The notes beneath the pieces were generated by a model. That model was given only the letters and a program-made list of their open reading frames with translations. It made no database searches and had not been told where the DNA came from. A stretch of 6,509 nt of DNA from Comamonadaceae bacterium. GTDB taxonomy: Bacteria; Pseudomonadota; Gammaproteobacteria; Burkholderiales; Burkholderiaceae_C. Position numbers and translations under genes: made by a program. Where the stretch lies: contig JAHEBY010000150.1 in the NCBI GenBank assembly GCA_024642025.1, positions 1-6,509 of the forward strand. The letters run 5' to 3'. This document shows positions 1 to 4,788 of this stretch, in pieces; positions within the stretch are counted from its first letter, which is position 1; each line of letters opens with the position of its first letter.

Positions 1-302
1 ACCGCGCGCACGCCATCCACAATGTCGGCCTCAATAAAACACAGCGGCTCGCCGGCGGTGTCGGTCTGGCCGTGCAGCGCCTTCGCTCCCACATATAGCG
101 CGGCATGCGACCAGGTCGATTGGGTGAGGTATTTGATGGCGGTGCTGACGCGGGTGGTGCCTTCTACCAGCAGCACGTCGCATGGCTGCAGGCAGGCAGC
201 CAGCGCCTGGGGGTTGGTGGCCATGGCTGCGCCACCACTGCGCCCCGGCTGGCTCAGGTAGCGCGCCAGCAGGCTGCCGATACTGCGCCTGAATGGGTTC
301 AT
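1..302 (-). CDS. YiiX/YebB-like permuted papain-fold cysteine hydrolase, 3' end beyond window (partial)
   Basis: One hundred complete codons of the N-terminal part are visible; the rest lies left of the window. The start ATG overlaps the bufC stop as ATGA, so translation is probably coupled, and no good Shine-Dalgarno sequence is seen. Residues 38-48 (LQPCDVLLVEG) resemble the 'PGDVLLV' strand that opens YiiX/YebB-like NlpC/P60 proteins. Residues 64-72 (WSHAALYVG) carry the His (H66) expected as the catalytic base, and FIEAD at 89-93 holds an acidic residue (E91) that could belong to the active site. In this permuted fold the nucleophilic Cys comes after the His, so it would be outside the window and cannot be checked. 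C41 stands where Gly is usual. There is no clear signal peptide; the first 26 residues are basic and polar. The family includes amidase or peptidase-type hydrolases, but the substrate is unknown here. The family call is from motif recognition and is moderately sure. Confidence 0.62.
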   Translation of the reverse strand, partial: MNPFRRSIGSLLARYLSQPGRSGGAAMATNPQALAACLQPCDVLLVEGTTRVSTAIKYLTQSTWSHAALYVGAKALHGQTDTAGEPLCFIEADIVDGVRA

Positions 303-1171
303 AAAGGCGCTTTGACGCCCAGCGCCAAGCCGCTTTGCACGGCCTTGGCCAACCAGTCGTTCAGGTCCAGGTCGGGCGCGGCCTCCAGTGCATCCAGCAG
401 CGACAGGCCGCCCAGCAAGGCCAGGAGGAAGTCGGCCTCTGCGTCGGTGCAGGGGGTCACACGTGGTTTCAGGCCCTGGCGCCAAACGAGCGCGTTTTCG
501 GATTGACCCGCGCGCAATTTCTGTCCGACTTCCTGCAAAGAAGGCGCATTGTGCAGATGCGCTGTGACGATGCTGGCCACAGGGTAAGCGCTTCGCAGCA
601 CATTGGCGCCGCTGGCCAGCAGCAGGAAGATGCTTTCAGGTTCGGCAGAGCTTAGCAGCGCAAAGCTTTGCGGGTGCGCTTCCTGATCGGGCGCCAGCCC
701 GCATTGATGAAGCGCCCATTCGACCCGGGCCACGTCGCCCAGATACGGCTCATCCGCCAAGTGGGGGTTGACTTGGACAAACTCGCCAAGCGCGCCGCCC
801 CATTGGGCGAGGTCGCCGCGCTCGGGTGGGTGCGCGCACCAGAAGTCTCGCGCCATCAGCTTAAAGCTGTCTTCGCCCAGCAACTGCTCGAGCACCGGGA
901 AGGCGGACCCCAAGGCCCGCTCAGCCAGCGCGAATCCGTTGTTCTTATAGGCTTTTAGCCCTTTAGCCCCCGTGAAATAAGGGGTTTCAGCTATTGTATT
1001 TATAGTGTTTTCAGTCCGATCGGCTGCATTCGGGGTCAAGCCAACGCCGGGCGTGGTGGGCCGCGCAAACAGCACTTGCAGCAAAGCATGCTGGCCCAGC
1101 GCAAGCGGCCCTCGCACAGGCGGCCCGGGCGCATGTTCGACAACTGGCCCAAATTGCTTTGGCTGATTCAT
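299..1171 (-). CDS. bufC: BufC-like bufferin maturation partner (DUF2063, HvfC/BufC N-terminal domain)
   Basis: This 290-residue protein is the partner of the MNIO enzyme encoded just upstream. In studied bufferin and related systems it forms a complex with BufB and helps present the precursor peptide. The DUF2063 helical region shows the conserved run GLKAYKNNG (71-79), then ALAERALGSAFPVLEQLLGE (81-100), F110-W111 with AHPP (113-116), RGDLAQW (118-124), and EPYLGDVARVEWALH (141-155). The remaining part, about 165-290, would be the peptide-binding C-terminal domain. The ATG at 1171 is chosen because it overlaps the bufB stop (ATGA) and has AGGCGG upstream. The frame stays open to 1282, but that extension lies inside bufB and does not resemble the family. 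Oddities: the N-terminal 40 residues are Pro-rich, and residues about 56-74 are encoded by a copy of a dispersed repeat. The family assignment is sure; details of function are inferred from relatives. Confidence 0.88.
   Translation of the reverse strand: MNQPKQFGPVVEHAPGPPVRGPLALGQHALLQVLFARPTTPGVGLTPNAADRTENTINTIAETPYFTGAKGLKAYKNNGFALAERALGSAFPVLEQLLGEDSFKLMARDFWCAHPPERGDLAQWGGALGEFVQVNPHLADEPYLGDVARVEWALHQCGLAPDQEAHPQSFALLSSAEPESIFLLLASGANVLRSAYPVASIVTAHLHNAPSLQEVGQKLRAGQSENALVWRQGLKPRVTPCTDAEADFLLALLGGLSLLDALEAAPDLDLNDWLAKAVQSGLALGVKAPL
952..1006. repeat. Dispersed hairpin repeat, copy A, inside bufC
   Basis: About 54 bases from 952 match copy B (3918-3971) without gaps at 39 positions, in the same orientation, including the shared run TAGCCCCCGT. 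Both copies end with a small inverted repeat at the same offset: GCTAT (990-994) and ATAGT (1002-1006) here, GCTAT and GTAGC in copy B. The differing bases keep the stem paired in both copies. This copy lies within bufC and keeps the reading frame, encoding roughly residues 56-74 just before and into the conserved GLxxYxxN motif. I recall similar A+T-richer, hairpin-bearing repeats between genes in Comamonadaceae genomes, but cannot confirm that from this window. Confidence 0.65.
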
Positions 1172-2139
1172 ACCGGCACCGCCTGGGCGATGTTCGGTGG
1201 GCGCAATGCGCGGCTTGCCTGCTCGGTGGCTTTGGCGGCTTCGCCGAGCAACACGTCCAGCGTTGGCACGTCGGTGTCCCATTCAATCAACGTGGGCACC
1301 GCGCCGAATCGGCTCACCGCGTGGCGATAGATGGCCCACACGGGTTCAATGACGGCGCTGCCATGGTCGTCAATTACGATGTCGCCGCAATCCGCGTGGC
1401 CCGCCAGGTGAAGCTCTGTCACGGCGGTGGCTGGAATGGCGTCGAGCCATTTTGTGCAGCGCCCGATCAGGTCTGCCGTGGACGCGTCGCCCGGGTCAAC
1501 TTGCATTGCGGCAGCTGGGAAGGCGGCCCGAAGCCGCTCATTGAGCGCGTTGACATAGAGATTGTTGACATCCACCAAAAGGCCGCAGCCCGTGCGCTGG
1601 GCAAGCCGCGCCAGAAACTCGGGCTCCTGCATGTCACTGTCGTGCCAGGTGATGTAGGCCGACAGGTTTTCAACCGAAATCGTGCGTTTGAGCCGGTCTT
1701 GCACCTGCTGCACGTTGGCGCACATCACGTCCAGCGCCTCATCGGTAAAGGGGATGGGTAGCAAGTCTGAAGCGTGAACCAACAGATTGCCCCCCGGCGT
1801 CTGAATGTCGCCACGGGCAAAACACGCGTGATCACTCACGCGAACCGGCTCAATTTGCGAAACCAGGCGCGCCAGTTGCTCGAGATGCCATTCATCCAGA
1901 CCGGCTGCCGAACCCAGCGACAGCCCTACGCCATGCAGGCTGACCGGGTAGTGCTCACGCCCTTCGCGCAGGACTTGCAATGCCGCCCCGCCTTCGGCAA
2001 AGAAGTTTTCGGAGTGAACCTCCAGAAAGTCGACGGCGGGCCGCTTTTGCAGCAGCTCGCCGTAATGAGGGTGGCGCCAGCCGATTCCGACCCGGCCGTG
2101 CCGTTCATCCGCCATACCCGGCGTGGCAGGCGCCACCAT
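1168..2139 (-). CDS. bufB: BufB bufferin maturase, multinuclear non-haem iron oxidase (MNIO, DUF692)
   Basis: A full-length DUF692 protein (323 residues) with a TIM-barrel layout. These enzymes use two or three iron ions and O2 to rewrite cysteine residues of a precursor peptide; for bufferins the reported products are thiooxazole groups. Candidate metal-binding and active-site residues sit in the usual places: GIGWRHPHY (18-26), EVHSENFF (40-47), SLHG with H69, SDH with H104, VEN with E157, LLVDVNNLY (187-195) with D190 and N192/N193, LHLAGH with H244 and H248, DDH with H259, and IEWDTD (285-290) with E286. Nothing essential looks missing. The gene starts 8 bp after bufA and its stop overlaps the bufC ATG. 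A second possible start, M9 (2115), would also leave the barrel intact; the first ATG was kept because it lies closest to bufA, although its ribosome site is weak. It acts in the cytoplasm before precursor export. Confidence 0.93.
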   Translation of the reverse strand: MVAPATPGMADERHGRVGIGWRHPHYGELLQKRPAVDFLEVHSENFFAEGGAALQVLREGREHYPVSLHGVGLSLGSAAGLDEWHLEQLARLVSQIEPVRVSDHACFARGDIQTPGGNLLVHASDLLPIPFTDEALDVMCANVQQVQDRLKRTISVENLSAYITWHDSDMQEPEFLARLAQRTGCGLLVDVNNLYVNALNERLRAAFPAAAMQVDPGDASTADLIGRCTKWLDAIPATAVTELHLAGHADCGDIVIDDHGSAVIEPVWAIYRHAVSRFGAVPTLIEWDTDVPTLDVLLGEAAKATEQASRALRPPNIAQAVPV

Positions 2140-2147
2140 GGGGTCGA

Positions 2148-2420
2148 TCAGCTCTTGGTCATGGCCTTGGCTTCGTCAGCCGAAAGGCCTTTCATATCCT
2201 TGCAGGTGCCTTTGGCGACATATTTCCACTCGCCCTTGTCCATGTCCAGCTTGGACTGTCCGGCGCAGGAATGGCTGCCGGCAAGATTGGCGCAGTCGTT
2301 CTGGCCCGCCTTGGCAATACCAAAGCATTTTTCCTTCTGCTGTGCGGCGACAGGCGCGGACACCAGAGCGAGAGACATCAGCGAGGCGCCAGCGGCGGCG
2401 ATCATGGCACGTTTGTTCAT
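2148..2420 (-). CDS. bufA: BufA bufferin-type metallophore precursor (DUF2282, BufA1 family)
   Basis: A 90-residue secreted precursor. Residues 1-26 form a Sec-type signal peptide (basic MNKR, hydrophobic core, VAA just before Q27). The mature part has four cysteines, C32, C43, C52 and C73, in the family pattern: KCFGIAKAGQNDC (31-43), SHSCAGQS (49-56) and WKYVAKGTCKDM (65-76). In the characterised Caulobacter bufferin the two central cysteines are converted by BufB/BufC and the product binds copper in the periplasm; the same is inferred here for C43 and C52. The ATG at 2420 has an AGGAG site at 2433-2429 with an 8-base spacer. The open frame extends upstream to 2465, but that would put 15 extra residues before a normal signal peptide. 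It is the first gene of the operon, after a 158-bp leader, as expected for a peptide needed in excess over its enzymes. Confidence 0.93.
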   Translation of the reverse strand: MNKRAMIAAAGASLMSLALVSAPVAAQQKEKCFGIAKAGQNDCANLAGSHSCAGQSKLDMDKGEWKYVAKGTCKDMKGLSADEAKAMTKS

Positions 2421-2578
2421 TTGGAAATCTCCTGAAAGTAACGGTTTAAAAAGGTCAAGCAACAAATCAAACCAGCGCAGCCTGCGCGTTCAGGCTTGGG
2501 CAGTTGAACCAGCCTGCAGCGGGTTGAGCATTGGTATTTGGCCGGAGCAAAATCTTACGGCCAAACGAAAATTGGAGG
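2421..2578 (-). promoter_or_regulatory. Leader and probable promoter region of the buf operon
   Basis: This 158-bp gap between the oxidoreductase gene and bufA carries several signals. There is a perfect 8-bp inverted repeat (2537-2544 and 2558-2565, TTTGGCCG/CGGCCAAA, 13-base loop) and a 6-bp one nearer bufA (2479-2484 and 2491-2496). The only sigma-70-like candidate found is weak: TTGATT at 2470-2465 and TAAACC at 2448-2443 with a 16-base spacer. Bufferin operons elsewhere can be under ECF sigma factor or metal-responsive control, but no clear match to such a site was seen. The bufA ribosome site AGGAG is at 2433-2429. Confidence 0.4.
2537..2565. repeat. Perfect 8-bp inverted repeat (operator-like dyad or weak terminator)
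   Basis: TTTGGCCG at 2537-2544 pairs exactly with CGGCCAAA at 2558-2565 around a 13-base A+T-rich loop. It starts 13 bases past the stop of the oxidoreductase gene. In the direction of transcription (minus strand) the stem is followed by AAATACCAATG, not by a T run, so a classical intrinsic terminator is unlikely. A regulator-binding dyad for the buf operon or an mRNA 3'-end stabiliser are the alternatives. Confidence 0.5.
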
Positions 2579-3103
2579 TCAAAGCAGTTCGGCAATGCGG
2601 TCCCAGGCTTCAGGCGGGATGCGACCCAGGAACTTTTCAACCACCACGCCAGACTTGTCGACCAGGTAGGCCGCAGGTAACTGGAGCGGTTTGCCCAGCG
2701 TCGTGCTGTAACTGGCATCAGCCGCCCACAGGAGCGAAAACCGTTGCTTTGGTGGAACGATTCCGCTGACAATTTTTTCATAATCAACCGCATCTTGCAG
2801 CTTGCGGTCCAGGCTGATGCTCACCAGCTCAAAGGGCTTGCCCGCCCAGCCTTGGGCGTTTGCTCTGAGCTCGGGCATTTTGTCCCGGCACACGGCGCAA
2901 TCCGTGGACCAGAACAGGACCAGAACAACCTTGCCTTTCAAGGCATCGAGTCGAAACAACTCTCCGGTAACTGTTTTGCCCGTGAGCGCCGGCTTGTCGC
3001 CCGGTTCCGCCGCGTGCGCGGGAATAAGGGAAACTCCAGCAAGAAGGCACAAGGCAGCCAGCCAACGCTTGCAAGCCCGGGCAAAGTAATCATTGTTCAA
3101 CAT
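2579..3103 (-). CDS. Periplasmic TlpA/ResA-like thiol-disulfide oxidoreductase (redoxin family)
   Basis: A 174-residue thioredoxin-fold protein with an N-terminal export signal: basic start (about 8-13), hydrophobic stretch about 14-29, likely cleavage after AHA (29-31). The active site reads WSTDCAVC (65-72), a CXXC with C69 and C72, preceded by the strand KVVLVLFW (58-65). The cis-proline is in LQLPAAYLVDKSG (140-152). This matches TlpA/ResA-type proteins, which usually reduce, sometimes exchange, disulfides of particular periplasmic partners such as cytochrome c or copper-site proteins. The ATG at 3103 has GAGGTGA at 3116-3110 with a 6-base spacer. It is transcribed in the same direction as the buf genes and ends 158 bp before bufA, so it could be co-transcribed or separately controlled. 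A role with the four-cysteine BufA product is plausible by position only; its true partner is unknown. Confidence 0.87.
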   Translation of the reverse strand: MLNNDYFARACKRWLAALCLLAGVSLIPAHAAEPGDKPALTGKTVTGELFRLDALKGKVVLVLFWSTDCAVCRDKMPELRANAQGWAGKPFELVSISLDRKLQDAVDYEKIVSGIVPPKQRFSLLWAADASYSTTLGKPLQLPAAYLVDKSGVVVEKFLGRIPPEAWDRIAELL

Positions 3104-3241
3104 ACCATTTCACCTCTTTCCACACATCACGGGACAAGGAAAATGCCTGAAATGCCCGCCCAGTTTGGTCTGCAGCCGATCCATCCGCCTTACCCGAACG
3201 GGCCGAGCGGCGGTCGCCAAAAACGGAAAAATGCAAAAAAG

Positions 3242-3271
3242 TTGGCTGAATTCGCTTAACTGACGCATAAT
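3242..3271 (+). promoter_or_regulatory. Candidate sigma-70-type promoter of the RRM gene
   Basis: TTGGCT at 3242-3247 matches the -35 consensus at four of six bases and CATAAT at 3266-3271 matches the -10 consensus at five of six, with an 18-base spacer. The predicted start near 3278 abuts the dyad at 3279-3300. This is a reading-by-eye prediction. Confidence 0.4.
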
Positions 3272-3278
3272 TGTGTGG

Positions 3279-3300
3279 TATTGCCGAAAGTTCGGCAATA
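3279..3300. repeat. Perfect 10-bp inverted repeat with 2-base centre at the RRM promoter
   Basis: TATTGCCGAA (3279-3288) and its exact complement TTCGGCAATA (3291-3300) flank the bases AG. No T run follows on either strand, so it does not look like a terminator. Its place directly downstream of the predicted -10 box fits an operator for a dimeric regulator or, if transcribed, a stem at the very 5' end of the RRM mRNA. Confidence 0.6.
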
Positions 3301-3406
3301 TTAGTTTGCGGTGAAAAGTCAGTTTCGCGTCTGCTTTAAGTCTTCATTGGTTTGTTGATTGTGGTGATGTGCGGGTATTGGACTCCATCGCGTTTTGAGT
3401 CATTTT

Positions 3407-3412
3407 GAGGAG
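3407..3412 (+). promoter_or_regulatory. Ribosome binding site of the RRM gene (decides the start)
   Basis: GAGGAG lies 7 bases before the ATG at 3420. An in-frame TTG at 3405 overlaps this site and would add only five residues (TTG, then RSPF), so the ATG is the real start. Confidence 0.85.
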
Positions 3413-3419
3413 TCCTTTC

Positions 3420-3836
3420 ATGGGCAACAAACTTTACGTGGGCAACCTGCCCTATTCTTTCCGTGACGAAGACCTGCAACAAGCTTTTGCTGCGCACGGT
3501 ACCGTTTCCAGCGCCAAAGTCATGATGGAGCGCGACACGGGCCGCTCCAAAGGCTTCGGCTTTGTGGAGATGGGTAGCGACGCCGAGGCGAAAGCCGCAA
3601 TTGAGGGCCTGAATGGTCAGCAATTCGGTGGCCGTGGCCTGGTTGTCAACGAAGCTCGCCCGATGGAGCCACGCGCCCCACGCACTGGCGGCTTTGGCGG
3701 CGGTGGTGGTGGTTACGGCGGTGGTGGCGGCGGCCGTAGCGGCGGCGGCGGTGGTGGTTACGGCGGTGGCGGTGGCGGTCGTAGCGGCGGCGGCGGTGGT
3801 TACGGCGGCGGTGGCGGTGGCCGTGGCGGCTACTGA
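3420..3836 (+). CDS. Small single-RRM RNA-binding protein with glycine-rich tail
   Basis: A 138-residue protein. Residues 4-80 form one RNA recognition motif: RNP2 is LYVGNL (5-10) and RNP1 is KGFGFVEM (44-51), whose aromatic residues (Y6, F46, F48) are the ones that stack on RNA bases in this fold. The tail, 90-138, is almost only Gly with regularly spaced Tyr (99, 114, 128, 138) and Arg-Ser or Arg (106, 121, 135), making two full repeats of YGGGGGGRSGGGGG(G) and a shortened third. Bacterial proteins of this build occur in cyanobacteria and many proteobacteria, are often cold-induced, and bind single-stranded RNA; the precise targets here are unknown. It is the only plus-strand gene in the window, with its own promoter region and a strong terminator 49 bases after the stop, so it is probably monocistronic. 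The long leader suggests post-transcriptional control, which is inference. Confidence 0.93.
   Translation: MGNKLYVGNLPYSFRDEDLQQAFAAHGTVSSAKVMMERDTGRSKGFGFVEMGSDAEAKAAIEGLNGQQFGGRGLVVNEARPMEPRAPRTGGFGGGGGGYGGGGGGRSGGGGGGYGGGGGGRSGGGGGYGGGGGGRGGY
3714..3833 (+). repeat. Gly-rich coding repeat (units of 14-15 codons)
   Basis: Units begin at the Tyr codons TAC at 3714, 3759 and 3801: a 45-bp unit, a 42-bp unit and a truncated one ending at the last codon. Each consists of GGC/GGT codons with one CGT-AGC (Arg-Ser) pair; the last keeps only Arg. Differences among GGC and GGT choices show that the units are not recent identical copies, but the tract is prone to slippage and length change. Confidence 0.8.
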
Positions 3837-3885
3837 GCAACGAATATTTGGCAGCTGACTCGCTTAAGGCCGGTCAGCTCCATGC

Positions 3886-3911
3886 AAAAAGGGCCCTCAG
3901 GGGCCCTTTTT
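3886..3911. terminator. Rho-independent terminator, probably bidirectional
   Basis: A perfect 11-bp stem (AAAAAGGGCCC at 3886-3896, GGGCCCTTTTT at 3901-3911) closes a TCAG loop. The T run after the GC arm ends transcription of the RRM gene 49 bases past its stop. Because the other arm starts with an A run, the mirror structure also serves transcription arriving from the convergent SDR gene. Confidence 0.93.
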
Positions 3912-3917
3912 ATTGGT

Positions 3918-3972
3918 CTTTTAGACTTCTAGCCCCCGTCAAATATGCGTTTATCGCTATATTAATGGTAGC
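3918..3972. repeat. Dispersed hairpin repeat, copy B, intergenic
   Basis: Ungapped partner of the copy at 952-1006 (39 of 54 positions equal). It lies between the terminator and the end of the SDR gene, the usual kind of place for such elements. Its terminal inverted repeat is GCTAT (3956-3960) and GTAGC (3968-3972), with the same 7-base loop length as copy A. Confidence 0.65.
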
Positions 3973-3992
3973 AATCGGTGTGCCGACGCGTT

Positions 3993-4775
3993 TCAACCCG
4001 GCGACGCGCGGCGCTGCTTCCGCGGGCGCCCGGTGAGCAGGCGGTCGTAAGCCCAGTTGGGTAGCGCGCGCAATAGCTTTGCCACAACACCCATTTGCCA
4101 CGGAATCACCCGATAGCTAACGCCCGCTTCAATTGCTTCGCGGGTTTTTGCTGCAAAGTCTTCCACCGGCATCAGGAAAGGCATGCTGTAGCGGTTGTTG
4201 CGCGTCAGCGGGGTATCGATATAGCCGGGGCATATCGTGACAACTTTGACACCGCTTGAGCGAAGTTCACCACGCAAGCTTTCGCAGTAGCTGACAACCG
4301 CCGCCTTGCTGGCACAGTAGGCCCCGTGGCCCGGCAGCCCGCGGATTCCGGCCACGCTGGCAATGCCCACCATCGCGCCCGAGCCACGCTGGCTCATTGC
4401 GGAAACAAAAGGATGGAAAGTGGCCGCCAGACCGATGTTGTTGGTGGCAAAGGTCTGGGCAATGACGTCCAAGTCTTCGCGCTGCGCCGTATCGACGCCC
4501 ACGCTGATGCCCGCGTTGGCAATGACAACGTCTGGCACGCCTTGCTGCTTCAAACACGCCTGACCGGCGCTGACAATGCTGTCGATTGCAGAAACGTCTG
4601 CGCTGTAAATGCGATAGCGCTCCTCAGCGAGCCCAACGTTGCGAGCCCAGGCAAGCGCGTCGTCGGTGCGGCGCGCCACCAAAGCCAGGGAGTAGCCTGC
4701 TTGATAAAACTGCCAGGCCAGCGCCTGACCAATGCCACTGGACGCCCCAGTAATGAAGACCAGTCTGGATGTCAT
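3993..4775 (-). CDS. Short-chain dehydrogenase/reductase (SDR family)
   Basis: A 260-residue classical SDR with a Rossmann fold and NAD(P) binding. TGASSGIG (9-16) is the dinucleotide loop, with R35-R36 after the second strand hinting at NADP(H). NAGI is at 87-90, N113 is the likely helix Asn, and the catalytic set is S140, Y153 and K157 (YCASK at 153-157). PGYIDTP (183-189) is the usual post-catalytic loop. The tail (248-260) is basic and could touch membrane or acidic partners. The ATG at 4775 has GGAGG at 4787-4783, 7 bases away. The frame runs upstream into lptC, but those codons are not family-like. It starts 13 bp after lptC and is probably co-transcribed with the LPS genes. The substrate cannot be read from the sequence; an envelope or lipid link is only suggested by the neighbours. 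Confidence 0.92.
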   Translation of the reverse strand: MTSRLVFITGASSGIGQALAWQFYQAGYSLALVARRTDDALAWARNVGLAEERYRIYSADVSAIDSIVSAGQACLKQQGVPDVVIANAGISVGVDTAQREDLDVIAQTFATNNIGLAATFHPFVSAMSQRGSGAMVGIASVAGIRGLPGHGAYCASKAAVVSYCESLRGELRSSGVKVVTICPGYIDTPLTRNNRYSMPFLMPVEDFAAKTREAIEAGVSYRVIPWQMGVVAKLLRALPNWAYDRLLTGRPRKQRRASPG

Positions 4776-4788
4776 GGCGGGGCCTCCA

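Larger units (their letters stand above)
3104..3419. promoter_or_regulatory. Divergent intergenic region between the oxidoreductase and RRM genes
   Basis: No convincing gene lies in these 316 bases; a 62-codon minus-strand frame at 3110-3298 shows no family features. The region should hold the promoters of both divergent genes. The best plus-strand candidate is TTGGCT (3242-3247) and CATAAT (3266-3271) with an 18-base spacer, giving a start near 3278 and a leader of roughly 140 bases. A possible minus-strand promoter is TTGCCG (3298-3293) and CACAAT (3275-3270), 17-base spacer, overlapping it. A 22-bp dyad (3279-3300) sits exactly between. The rest (3104-3240) has nothing that I can name. Confidence 0.45.

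Noticed and set aside
1172..1282. Upstream in-frame extension of bufC
   Set aside because: It would overlap bufB by over 100 bp, is Arg-rich and unlike the family, and the ATG at 1171 has the typical ATGA junction.
2421..2465. Upstream in-frame extension of bufA
   Set aside because: It would place 15 residues before a perfectly formed signal peptide and would overlap the AGGAG ribosome site used by the ATG at 2420.
2421..2578. ECF sigma-F type promoter (GTAACC and CGAA boxes) before bufA
   Set aside because: GTAAGA occurs on the minus strand near 2558, but no CGAA-like box follows at a suitable distance, so there is no support for this site.
1774..2769. Long plus-strand open frame of 331 codons
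   Set aside because: It runs antisense through bufB, bufA and the oxidoreductase gene, crosses the leader between them, and its translation has no recognisable motifs. Long antisense frames are common in high-G+C DNA.
3110..3298. Minus-strand frame of 62 codons upstream of the oxidoreductase
   Set aside because: No good ribosome site or family feature, and it lies in the promoter region across the dyad. It is more likely leader sequence.
3714..3833. Possible CRISPR-like or tandem repeat array
   Set aside because: The repeats are in-frame Gly codons with no unique spacers and belong to the RRM protein tail.
3646..3840. His/Arg-rich minus-strand frame opposite the Gly-rich tail
   Set aside because: It is the mirror of GGC/GGT repeats; its composition is explained fully by the coding repeat on the other strand.
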